From contig JAYUKX010000007.1 of the NCBI GenBank assembly GCA_043764095.1, positions 1 through 64,000 of the forward strand: a DNA stretch of 64,000 bases, written 5' to 3'. Origin of the DNA: M3007 sp043764095 (lineage in GTDB: Bacteria > Bacteroidota > Bacteroidia > Chitinophagales > Saprospiraceae). Shown here piece by piece: positions 35,021 through 43,477 of the stretch. The notes beneath the pieces are model-generated. The model did not search any database and was not told the DNA's origin. It saw only the letters and a program-made list of their open reading frames with translations. Position 1 is the stretch's first letter, and each line of letters opens with the position of its first letter. Position numbers and translations under genes: made by a program.

Positions 35021-36373
35021 ATGCAACAAATTATGAAAATCTACGCATCTATTGCTATTCTGGGACTTTTCTTATGGACACCTGTCTATGCACAACTCCC
35101 ACAAAGCGCACAACCTTTCGCTATTCACTGGCCCAAAAGCATTATCCAAAACCTGCAAAAAATTGGTGCTGATGTTCAGAGCCAATCACTTGTTGTTGGC
35201 GCACGAGAGAACGTACTTCAATTGGATTCCACCAAAACTTTTTATGGCTATGGACTACCAACTCCCACAGACTCAACACCACTTTTTCGAAGCATTTATG
35301 CTTACCCTCAGCCCAATGTATTGATTGAAACCAATGACCAATTCGAGAACTCTTGGATCACCTTAAACCGCAATACAACTTTTTTTGACAACTTGGGGCG
35401 TACTGTGGAAGTGCTCTCGGAAGTCAAGAATGAAAATGGTAGCGGTTATCGCCCTGATTCCAGAATCGAATCTTTTCCACATGACAATTCTCCAGAGTTA
35501 TTGGATTCTGTTTTCCTTTATCAGTGGGATTCACTTGCCAGCGACTGGCTCAGGTTATTAGCCTCCTACAATGTGTATGATGCGAATGATGTACTGCTTG
35601 AAAACATATCCACGTTTGACTTTTTTGGGCAACCTATTTTATTAAAAGATGTATATACCTATGATGCAAACGGGCTGAATACCTTAGTTGAAACCTTTGG
35701 TGTGAATGGGTCTTTTGAAATCCAAACTGCTAAACGAGAATTAACCTATGTGGATGGAAGGTTGAGCAGCGTCCTTTATTACATTATTGACGATAATGGA
35801 ATTTTTATACCACAAAGCCGAAATATGTATTGGTTTAATAACGAAGGATTTAAGACTGTAGAGGTGAATTTTGAATGGGATTTTAACACCAATGATTGGC
35901 TGCTTCGCCAACAAAGTACTTTTGACTACGATCAGGAACAACGCTTGACCGTTTCTGAAAGCAATTTGTTCAATCAAGACGGGACGGTCGAAGGAGAAAA
36001 AAAGACATATACTTATGCACAAGGCGACCAACAAGCTGTTGAAACGATCTACCTGAAAGACCCAGTCGATGGTGCTTTCCTGTTGGACACTCGGAAGTTT
36101 TTCTATTACAATGGTATCTCCTCGATTCGCGGGCCTCAATTCCAAAACAAACTTTCTTTGAATGTAATACCTAATCCAACTACAGACTTTATCTACCTTG
36201 ATTTGGCAACGCCGGCTGTAGTCCAAATTTATTCAACACAGGGAACGATGGCGCATAGGATAGAATATCAGCCAGGCAAGCCAATCAATTTGAGCGAGAT
36301 CCCGGCGGGTATCTATTTGATCGTAGCCCAATCTGAACAAGGTGTATTCAGTGGGCGCATCTTAAAAAACTAA
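35021..36373 (+). CDS. T9SS type A cargo protein, uncharacterised
   Basis: A 450-residue exported protein. The signal peptide ends VYAQ (about residue 25). The body has repeated YxxG/YD-like beta units (SVFLYQWDSLASDWL, TYDANGLNTLVETFGVNG, STFDYDQEQRLTVSESN), reminiscent of RHS/YD-type or other beta-sheet repeats without a recognised enzyme domain. A C-terminal sorting domain is clear (LNVIPNPTTDFIYLDL, then GIYLIVAQ and a basic end GRILKN), so it should be exported by the type IX system to the cell surface. An alternative start is MKIYASIAI at 35033. Confidence 0.8.
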   Translation: MQQIMKIYASIAILGLFLWTPVYAQLPQSAQPFAIHWPKSIIQNLQKIGADVQSQSLVVGARENVLQLDSTKTFYGYGLPTPTDSTPLFRSIYAYPQPNVLIETNDQFENSWITLNRNTTFFDNLGRTVEVLSEVKNENGSGYRPDSRIESFPHDNSPELLDSVFLYQWDSLASDWLRLLASYNVYDANDVLLENISTFDFFGQPILLKDVYTYDANGLNTLVETFGVNGSFEIQTAKRELTYVDGRLSSVLYYIIDDNGIFIPQSRNMYWFNNEGFKTVEVNFEWDFNTNDWLLRQQSTFDYDQEQRLTVSESNLFNQDGTVEGEKKTYTYAQGDQQAVETIYLKDPVDGAFLLDTRKFFYYNGISSIRGPQFQNKLSLNVIPNPTTDFIYLDLATPAVVQIYSTQGTMAHRIEYQPGKPINLSEIPAGIYLIVAQSEQGVFSGRILKN

Positions 36374-36381
36374 GTCCTGAC

Positions 36382-36410
36382 TACGCCGCTGGGCTTAACT
36401 CGGCGGCGTA
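36382..36410 (+). terminator. Weak terminator-like hairpin
   Basis: TACGCCGC (36382-36389) and GCGGCGTA (36403-36410) form an 8-bp GC-rich stem after the T9SS gene. No U tract follows. Confidence 0.3.
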
Positions 36411-36465
36411 ATAACAGGGCTTCACTAAAATTTTCTAACACAATTCATAAACACAAATTTTAACT

Positions 36466-37167
36466 ATGAAAAACATCATTTTATCGGCCATCGGTTGCCT
36501 ATGTATTCTGTTGGCTATCTCTTGCAAAAAGGACGAACCCCTTTTAACTCCAATTTCTTTCGATTTCTCTAAACAACATCACAGTTGGGTCGCGGGTTTT
36601 GCCGATTACAGCGACACTTATGATGATTTGGACCTAAAAGCAGAAATGGCTCCGTTGCCTGCTTCGCTCAACCCTTCCGGAAAGACCACTGGTTTTAAAG
36701 TAGAAGGTAAAAATTCTCCCGGTGATTTGTTCATGTTTATCAAGCGCAAAATGACTGGTTTGGATCCCAATCAGACATACAGCATCACTGCAAATATTCA
36801 ATTCGCAAGCGATGCACCCAAAGGTGCAATTGGTATTGGAGGAGCACCCGGCGAGGCTGTATTTCTTAAAGCAGGTGCTGTCGCATTTGAGCCAAAAGTG
36901 AGTAAAAATGCGCAAGGAACCTATGTTATCAACGTTGACAAAGGAAATCAGGGACAAAGTGGCAAGAATATGAAAATAATTGGCAATGTTGCTAAAGCCG
37001 ACGACAAACCTGGCTACGTCAGTCTCGTTCGGAAAGCGGAAAAAATGACTGTAAAAACCAATACGGACGGTGAATGCTGGATCATAATCGGGACAGATTC
37101 TGGTTATGAAGGTCTGACGCGGTTGTATTACCAAAAGATTGACCTCGAAATCACGGAAGTAAAGTAG
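36466..37167 (+). CDS. Uncharacterised lipoprotein
   Basis: A 233-residue protein with a lipoprotein signal: the hydrophobic N-terminus ends in LAISCKKDE, so C20 would be lipidated. The mature part looks like a beta-sandwich (FDFSKQHHSWVAGFADYSDT near the start, YYQKIDLEITEVK at the end), reminiscent of carbohydrate-binding folds. I cannot name a family. It sits between two T9SS cargo genes within the pxp-splitting segment. Confidence 0.72.
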   Translation: MKNIILSAIGCLCILLAISCKKDEPLLTPISFDFSKQHHSWVAGFADYSDTYDDLDLKAEMAPLPASLNPSGKTTGFKVEGKNSPGDLFMFIKRKMTGLDPNQTYSITANIQFASDAPKGAIGIGGAPGEAVFLKAGAVAFEPKVSKNAQGTYVINVDKGNQGQSGKNMKIIGNVAKADDKPGYVSLVRKAEKMTVKTNTDGECWIIIGTDSGYEGLTRLYYQKIDLEITEVK

Positions 37168-37185
37168 GCTTAAATGATTCTATTT

Positions 37186-37210
37186 GGGGGAGCAAACATT
37201 ATGCTCCCCC
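37186..37210 (+). terminator. Terminator-like hairpin
   Basis: GGGGGAGCA (37186-37194) and TGCTCCCCC (37202-37210) form a perfect 9-bp GC-rich stem with a 7-nt loop, 18 bp after the lipoprotein stop. The downstream sequence is not strongly T-rich. Confidence 0.5.
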
Positions 37211-37333
37211 AGTATAAATTACTTGCTGCGTAGTGGCGACTGGATGCAATGGTAGCAAACGTTATCTCCAATTCAACCATGCAATACATTGTTGTAGCAA
37301 CCGTCAATATTTCAAAATTCTACGATAAAAAAG

Positions 37334-38596
37334 ATGAATACCATACCCTTTTATCTACACAGCCTTATAGCCACCCCTATACTTTGGCTGCTCAGCACTG
37401 CTTTCGTATCCGCACAGTGGCTGCAAGTACCTACAATTCCCGCGGAACACTTCTATGCATTGTACAGCGAAGGCAACCAACTCTATGCGGCTACCGCCAA
37501 TCGGGTTTATCGGTCGGATGATGGTGGTGAAAATTGGTTGACAACTACAGCGGTGCACTCCGATGACGATGAAATAATTGACCTCGTTGTCGCTAATGGT
37601 ACCATTTATACAGCAATGGTGCTGGGAGGTTGCTATATGAGCACCGATGGCGGTGTGAGTTGGCAATCACACAATACTGGTTTGGATGGCTTAGGAGCCA
37701 AAAACTTATCTTCCTTAGCGATGCGAGGAGACAGTCTTTTTGCCGCTACTTACGGTGCTGGCATCTTTGTCAAACCCCTCCTTCCTACACTCGCACCCTG
37801 GTCAGCATTCAATACAAATATGCCATGGGGCAATGTGGAAAGCTTATCTGTTAACGGCAACCGATTACTGGCAGGGGCAGGGGCTAATGCCACACTCTCG
37901 ATCAATACAAGCGGCAATGCAGCGTGGAACGAAATCCCGTTCGATCAGTTCAATGGCGGTATAAATCTATTCCTTGGGGCAGTAAGAGATAGCCAGGTGT
38001 TACTCGGAGCTGGTTCTCAGGGTTTGTACCGAAGCACCGATGATGCACAGACTTGGACTTATTTCAACCCCGGAGTCGGGTTCATTGAACGGGCCAGTCT
38101 GGCTATTTTACCGGGGCAGGTAACCGCACTGCTCAGAAAACCCAATAAAAGTTTTTTATACACCACTAACGACCAAGGTTTGAATTGGAAGGCATTTGAA
38201 CCGGCTTTGCCCACCAGCGGAATTGGATATGACTTGCTTGCCTACAACGGTCAGCTATTTTGTGCCCGCACTAATGGTCTATGGGTGTTGAAGCAAAGTG
38301 TTGCTGCACAAGAACCCACAAATAATGCATTTTATTTGGGACAAAACTTTCCAAATCCTGTTACAAAAGCAGCAACCACTATTCCATTCCATATTAGCCA
38401 ATCTACAATTGGATACATTCGGCTATTCGATGTACGAGGAACATTGCTCCAACAGAAAGCATTAGGCAGGCTATCCGAAGGAGATTATTATGAAGAACTG
38501 TCTCTGGCTGAGGCGCCAGACGGCATTTACTATTATACCTTAGAAACAGACTACGCCATACAAATACGAAAAATGCTGGTGCAGCACAATGATTAG
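37334..38596 (+). CDS. T9SS cargo protein with BNR/sortilin-like beta-propeller repeats
   Basis: A 420-residue exported protein. The signal peptide ends FVSAQ (about 28). The body contains BNR-type blades with Asp-box-like motifs (YRSDDGGENW, MSTDGGVSWQ, YRSTDDAQTW, YTTNDQGLNWK), typical of sialidase-like or photosystem-assembly-type propellers but with no catalytic set visible. The C-terminal sorting domain includes QNFPNPVTKAATTIPFHI and GIYYYTLET. A surface-binding role is likely, while an enzyme function is not supported. Confidence 0.85.
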   Translation: MNTIPFYLHSLIATPILWLLSTAFVSAQWLQVPTIPAEHFYALYSEGNQLYAATANRVYRSDDGGENWLTTTAVHSDDDEIIDLVVANGTIYTAMVLGGCYMSTDGGVSWQSHNTGLDGLGAKNLSSLAMRGDSLFAATYGAGIFVKPLLPTLAPWSAFNTNMPWGNVESLSVNGNRLLAGAGANATLSINTSGNAAWNEIPFDQFNGGINLFLGAVRDSQVLLGAGSQGLYRSTDDAQTWTYFNPGVGFIERASLAILPGQVTALLRKPNKSFLYTTNDQGLNWKAFEPALPTSGIGYDLLAYNGQLFCARTNGLWVLKQSVAAQEPTNNAFYLGQNFPNPVTKAATTIPFHISQSTIGYIRLFDVRGTLLQQKALGRLSEGDYYEELSLAEAPDGIYYYTLETDYAIQIRKMLVQHND

Positions 38597-38758
38597 GGAG
38601 TGCATCCTAAACCCACTTTAAATGCACTCTACTTCCGTAGGAATAAATAGTCTTGAGTTAGCATGTATAAAAGTTCATATAAGATGCATTATAGTTTTAA
38701 TAATGAAAATAAAAAATAACTCGATCCTAAACGCAGCAATTTTTTAGGTGGATTTTAA

Positions 38759-38863
38759 GAAACACGGATTCCACAAGTTTAGCACAGAAGGATACTGATT
38801 TTTATTCCTGTTTCACAGAAAAATTTGTACCAACCCGTGTTGAACCCCTGTAATCCGTGTTTC
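38759..38863. repeat. Inverted-repeat element near the right edge of the inserted segment
   Basis: GAAACACGGATT (38759-38770) and AATCCGTGTTTC (38852-38863) are perfect 12-bp inverted repeats 81 nt apart. No ORF lies between them. It could be a MITE-like relic or part of an old insertion end. Apart from it, 38597-38940 holds nothing I can support. Confidence 0.4.
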
Positions 38864-38940
38864 AAATTTGGTAGAGGAGTTGCAAATAAGAATGTGATAG
38901 AATGGGGCTTGATTTATAAAGATAAGTGGTACATTTGCTA

Positions 38941-39045
38941 TTCCAAGTGAAAGCATTCATTTTCAATATGTTACCTATGATGAAGCCCAATCGCTTTATC
39001 GTTCATAACAAGCCATGATCGATGCTTTATTCCATTGATATCAAC
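38941..39045 (+). repeat. Right copy of the 105-bp pxp junction repeat
   Basis: Partner of 31641-31745. Its pxpBC part reads as protein until RS-stop (a TAA appears at 39006-39008), so it cannot complete subunit C. Its last 24 bp are the first codons of the functional pxpA. The mismatches concentrate where no gene is under selection. Confidence 0.9.
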
Positions 39046-39741
39046 TGCGATATGGGCGAGGGCATGCCCAATGACGCCCAATTAATGCCATTTATTCACT
39101 CTGCCAATATCGCCTGTGGCTACCATGCAGGCGATGAGGATATGATGCAAAAGACTGTTGAATTGGCATTAGAGTACAATGTAAAAATAGGGGCGCACCC
39201 ATCGTTTCCTGATCGTGCCAATTTTGGAAGAACCAACTTACATTTCCCCCCCGATGAAATATGCGATATGGTCAAAAAACAAATCGATATTTTGTCCAAT
39301 ATTACTGCTAAAAACCATACTACTTTACACCATATTAAGCCACATGGCGCCCTGTACAATATGGCAGCAAAAGACGAAACAATAGCCAAAGCGATCATAA
39401 AAGCCATATTAGAAACTGATGCTGCGCTTAAGTTGTACGCACTAAGTGGTAGTGTTTTTATTCAAATAGCGGAATCCATGGGTATTGCGTCATTCCATGA
39501 GGTATTTGCCGACCGAACCTATCTACCGGATGGTTCGCTTACGCCAAGGTCACAGCCCAATGCACTATTAACCGATCCGCACGAGGCCGCAAAACAAGTA
39601 TTACAAATGGTACAGAAAGGCACCGTAATGGCCGAAGGACAACCCATTCCGATCAAAGTAGATACCATTTGTATTCATGGCGATGGTACACATGCGGTGG
39701 AATTTGCTCAAACTATTTATACGCTGCTCTTCCATGCTTAA
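39022..39741 (+). CDS. pxpA: 5-oxoprolinase subunit A
   Basis: A 239-residue LamB/YcsF-family protein, the third subunit of the ATP-dependent prokaryotic 5-oxoprolinase. Characteristic segments are IDINCDMGEGMPND at the N-terminus, SANIACGYHAGDEDMM, GAHPSFPDRANFGR and HIKPHGALYNMAA. It begins inside the 105-bp repeat and overlaps the transporter ORF by 8 bp. Because the segment between pxpBC and pxpA carries its own genes, it is unclear whether pxpA is still co-transcribed with pxpBC. A copy of the old junction upstream may supply only translation signals. Confidence 0.93.
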   Translation: MLYSIDINCDMGEGMPNDAQLMPFIHSANIACGYHAGDEDMMQKTVELALEYNVKIGAHPSFPDRANFGRTNLHFPPDEICDMVKKQIDILSNITAKNHTTLHHIKPHGALYNMAAKDETIAKAIIKAILETDAALKLYALSGSVFIQIAESMGIASFHEVFADRTYLPDGSLTPRSQPNALLTDPHEAAKQVLQMVQKGTVMAEGQPIPIKVDTICIHGDGTHAVEFAQTIYTLLFHA

Positions 39742-40927
39742 AAAATCGAATTCCGCTTTTTATGGTGCCGCATTCCTGATGGCCACTTCTGCTATTGGGC
39801 CAGGTTTTCTTACGTCAACCGCTGTTTTTACTTCAAAACTATTGGCTAGTTTTGGTTTTGCCATTTTGGTGGCTATCATCGTGGATTTGGTGGCGCAAGT
39901 CAATATTTGGCGGATCATTACTGTGGCTCAAAAACCAGCGCAAGATATAGCACAAGAACTCTTACCTGGGCTTGGGCCTATTTTATCGGCCATGATAATT
40001 ACAGGCGGAATGGTGTTCAATATCGGCAATATTGCGGGTTGCGGACTTGGTTTGAATGTGCTATTTGGCTTGGATACAACCATTGGGGCTTTGTTGAGTG
40101 CATTAATTTGTGTGTTGCTTTTTATCATGAAAGATGCAGGCAAGGCGATGGATTGGTTTGCCAAAATACTTGGATTTGTGATGATTGGCCTTACGCTCTA
40201 TGTAGCTATTGGCGCGCACCCGCCTGTGTATGAGGCTTTACAAAAAACTTTTATACCCGATACAATTGATTTTATGTCCATTATTACCATCGTGGGTGGT
40301 ACTGTGGGCGGATATATCACGTTTGCGGGCGCGCATCGTTTGCTGGATGCGGGCGTGAGTGGTATTGAACATAAAAAACAGGCCGACCAGAGTGCTGTTA
40401 CGGCCATTGGAGTTGCTTCCGTGATGCGTATTTTGTTGTTTTTAGCAGCATTAGGTGTGGTTGCGCGTGGTGTGGCCATTGATCCAAATAACCCCGCCGC
40501 TTCGGTGTTTCAGTTAGCGGCAGGCCAAGTGGGTTACTATATTTTTGGTCTGGTGATATGGGCTGCTTCGGTGACCTCGGTGGTGGGAGCTTCGTTTACT
40601 TCGGTGTCTTTTGCCCAATCGTATCATCCTTTTTTTGTGGCGCGTAAACAGCAGATGACCATTGCTTTTATAGTTACTGCGGCTTTGTTGTTTGCATTGT
40701 TTGGTAAGCCAATTAAAGTACTGATCTTTGCAGGTGCTTTTAATGGATTTATCCTTGCGTTTTCCTTGGGTATCATGCTGGTGGCGGGTACTCAACCGCG
40801 TATTATGAATGGATACAAACACCCTAAAATTTATCTTTTACTGGGGGCGATTGTTGCTATTTTGTTGTTTTATTTTGGTGGTTTAACTATGGTTGCGGAG
40901 GTTCAAAAAGTGTTTAAAAATTTTTAA
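39734..40927 (+). CDS. NRAMP-like transporter lacking the metal-binding motifs
   Basis: A 397-residue polytopic inner-membrane protein of the NRAMP (SLC11-like) superfamily, about 11 TM helices. The GPG of TM1 is present, but the metal-site DPGN that follows in true NRAMPs is replaced (GPGFLTSTAVFTSK), and the TM6 MPH motif is replaced by GGYITFAGAHRLLD. The metal ligands are therefore missing. Start at MLKKSNSAFYG, overlapping pxpA by 8 bp, and only 2 bp before the receptor gene. This tight context suggests uptake of 5-oxoproline or a related organic substrate, not a metal. That is inference. Confidence 0.85.
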   Translation: MLKKSNSAFYGAAFLMATSAIGPGFLTSTAVFTSKLLASFGFAILVAIIVDLVAQVNIWRIITVAQKPAQDIAQELLPGLGPILSAMIITGGMVFNIGNIAGCGLGLNVLFGLDTTIGALLSALICVLLFIMKDAGKAMDWFAKILGFVMIGLTLYVAIGAHPPVYEALQKTFIPDTIDFMSIITIVGGTVGGYITFAGAHRLLDAGVSGIEHKKQADQSAVTAIGVASVMRILLFLAALGVVARGVAIDPNNPAASVFQLAAGQVGYYIFGLVIWAASVTSVVGASFTSVSFAQSYHPFFVARKQQMTIAFIVTAALLFALFGKPIKVLIFAGAFNGFILAFSLGIMLVAGTQPRIMNGYKHPKIYLLLGAIVAILLFYFGGLTMVAEVQKVFKNF

Positions 40928-40929
40928 GA

Positions 40930-43341
40930 ATGCAAAAAAAAATAGTTTTAGTTGTAATTTATTTGATTTTTCCGATCTTCATTTTTGCCCAATACAAGGC
41001 AATAACGCTTTCCGGCAAAGTGCTCGATGCTGGTTCCAAAACAGCACTTCCTTATACCAATATTATCTTAAAAACTGGGAAAGACAGTGCCTTTGTGTCG
41101 GGTACAATCACTAATGATGAAGGTATGTTTTCGTTCGTTGGATTAAAGCCAGGTAACTACCATTTGGAGGCCACTATATTGGGCTACCAACGCCACCAAC
41201 AAAATGTACTCATTGGCCAATTGAGTGCCTTTTTAGATTTGGGCAATATCCAATTATCCGAATCTACTAGCGCATTGGGCGAAGTGGTTGTGAGTGCAAA
41301 ACAAGCAGAAATATCGTCAAAAATGGACAAAAAGACCTACTCTGTGGCCGATAATATCAGTCAAAGCGGTGGTTCGGTATTGCAAGCCTTGAGCAATTTG
41401 CCCAGTGTAACCGTTGGACAGGATGGTAAGGTGCAATTGCGTGGCAGCGAAAAAGTAGCGGTACTGATCGACGGCAAACAAACGTCTTTAACTGGTTTTG
41501 ATGCCCAAAAGGGGCTGGATAATATACCGGCATCTGCCATAGAGCGCATCGAAATTATCAATAATCCATCCGCGAAATACGATGCCAACGGCAATGCAGG
41601 TATCATCAATATTATTTTCAAAAAGAACGACAAGCAGGGCTTTAATGGCAGTGTTGGGATGGCTGGAGGTCTTGGTACTTTGTGGCTAAAACGGGATAAT
41701 CTGCCTACCATCCGGCCTGCTTTTCAAAACACCCCAAAAATCAACCCTTCTATTGCCTTGAATTATCGAAAGAAAAAGGTTAATGTTTTTTTTCAAGGCG
41801 ATTGGCTGTATACAGAAACGTTGAACAAAAACGAATTTTCTGAACGCATTTACGACGACGGCACCACCATATTCCAGCAGGTAAAACGCAATAGAACAAC
41901 GACTTATGCCACTGCAAAAACAGGGATGGATTACCAATTGAATGCCCAAAATTCGATCTCAATTTCGGGGTTATTCAACCGAGAAAAAATTGATGACCGA
42001 GGTGACAATCCATATTTTAGGAATGATTTTAGTCAACGGTACCGACTTTGGCAATTTATAGAGGATGAGGTAAAATATACAGCCTCGGCTAGTACGGCTT
42101 TTACCCATAAGTTCACACAACCAGGGCATTCGCTACAAGTCAATGGCAACTATTATTTCCACCGAGAGGATGAGCAATATTTTTTTACCAATATTTTAGA
42201 AAATTTCACGGGTACAGATGCATTTAAACTCCTATCGGACGAGCATGTGTTCGACCTCAACTTGGACTATGCCAAACCGCTCAAACAAGGACGTTTAGAG
42301 ACTGGTTTTAAACTACGCAGGCGCGCTATTCCCGTAAATATGCAGTTTTTTGCAGGAGAAAAATCTCCTATCGACACCAATGCTGGAGGCTGGGCCAATT
42401 ACTATGAAACGATTCCTGCTCTTTATGGCAATTACGTCTATGAAACGCAAAAAATAGAAATAGAAGGTGGTTTACGCACTGAATATGTACAGGTTAACTA
42501 CGATGTAAACCCCAACCACAATACCTATAAAAGCGATGGTTATGCTTATTTTCAGCCATTTCCAACCCTGCGTTTTGCGTATAAAATGAGTGATTCAAAG
42601 AAAATTTCACTTTTTTACAACCGCCGTGTGGATCGCCCCAACGAAGTGGATATCCGCATTTTTCCAAAGTACGATGAACCAGAATTGATAAAAGTGGGCA
42701 ATCCTACACTACAACCGCAATTTACCAATACCATCGAACTGGCATACAAGACCCTTGTCCGCAAAGGCAGCCTGTATGGTGCTGTATATCACCGTATTAT
42801 AGATGGAACCATCACTAGGATTGCTACCCAAGTTCCGGGTAATTTGCTGCTGTACAATATTTTTCAAAACGCAGGTCGGAGTTACAATACGGGTTTGGAA
42901 TTGATTTTTCAGCATCAACCAGCGAAGTGGGTTTCATTTACAACAAGTGCCAACCTGTACCAAAATACCATCAATGCTTTTACGGTGACCAATAAGTACC
43001 CTGTGCCCACCATTTATAGCAATACAAAACAGCAGCGCATATCGGGCAATATTAAACTGAATACCTTATTGAACCTTCGCAAAGGTTTGGAAGCACAATC
43101 CTCGTTGGTGTATCTTGCCCCCGATATTATTCCACAAGGGAGTATTTCAGCGCGTTATGGCCTCGATTTTGGGATTAAAAAAACGATTCAACACGGCAAA
43201 GGGAACATTTTTTTAAATGCAACTGATATTTTATACGCCATGCGGATCAAAAAAGAGATCGTCGGGAATGGTTTTGTTTTGCGGAGTGTAGATTTTTATG
43301 AAACACAGGTGGTGCGTATTGGGTATGGGTTTAAGTGGTAG
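40930..43341 (+). CDS. TonB-dependent receptor-like outer-membrane protein
   Basis: An 803-residue outer-membrane protein. After a signal peptide (about 1-22, ending IFAQ) comes a CarboxypepD_reg-like domain (ITLSGKVLDAGSKTALPYTN onward), a TonB-type plug (about 130-220; VLIDGKQTSLTGFDAQKG, then AIERIEIINNPSAKYDANG), and a C-terminal barrel of the outer membrane beta-barrel family ending in IGYGFKW, with a terminal aromatic. It is placed 2 bp after the NRAMP-like gene, so it is likely the outer-membrane step of the same uptake route. The ligand is unproven. Confidence 0.9.
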   Translation: MQKKIVLVVIYLIFPIFIFAQYKAITLSGKVLDAGSKTALPYTNIILKTGKDSAFVSGTITNDEGMFSFVGLKPGNYHLEATILGYQRHQQNVLIGQLSAFLDLGNIQLSESTSALGEVVVSAKQAEISSKMDKKTYSVADNISQSGGSVLQALSNLPSVTVGQDGKVQLRGSEKVAVLIDGKQTSLTGFDAQKGLDNIPASAIERIEIINNPSAKYDANGNAGIINIIFKKNDKQGFNGSVGMAGGLGTLWLKRDNLPTIRPAFQNTPKINPSIALNYRKKKVNVFFQGDWLYTETLNKNEFSERIYDDGTTIFQQVKRNRTTTYATAKTGMDYQLNAQNSISISGLFNREKIDDRGDNPYFRNDFSQRYRLWQFIEDEVKYTASASTAFTHKFTQPGHSLQVNGNYYFHREDEQYFFTNILENFTGTDAFKLLSDEHVFDLNLDYAKPLKQGRLETGFKLRRRAIPVNMQFFAGEKSPIDTNAGGWANYYETIPALYGNYVYETQKIEIEGGLRTEYVQVNYDVNPNHNTYKSDGYAYFQPFPTLRFAYKMSDSKKISLFYNRRVDRPNEVDIRIFPKYDEPELIKVGNPTLQPQFTNTIELAYKTLVRKGSLYGAVYHRIIDGTITRIATQVPGNLLLYNIFQNAGRSYNTGLELIFQHQPAKWVSFTTSANLYQNTINAFTVTNKYPVPTIYSNTKQQRISGNIKLNTLLNLRKGLEAQSSLVYLAPDIIPQGSISARYGLDFGIKKTIQHGKGNIFLNATDILYAMRIKKEIVGNGFVLRSVDFYETQVVRIGYGFKW

Positions 43342-43477
43342 ATACGTACATTTTGCGGCTTACACATTTATTGCAGATAAAAATAACGAAGCCGTCACCT
43401 CCATTTCTGTTGATAACGGCTCCGTTTTCCTAATGAATTTTCATGCACATTCAGATGTTACTAAAAAAGCACCAACC

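Noticed and set aside
31746..38940. Insertion sequence or integrative element carrying a transposase
   Set aside because: No transposase, integrase or terminal inverted repeats pair the two ends. Only the junction repeat and an unrelated short inverted repeat near the right end are present.
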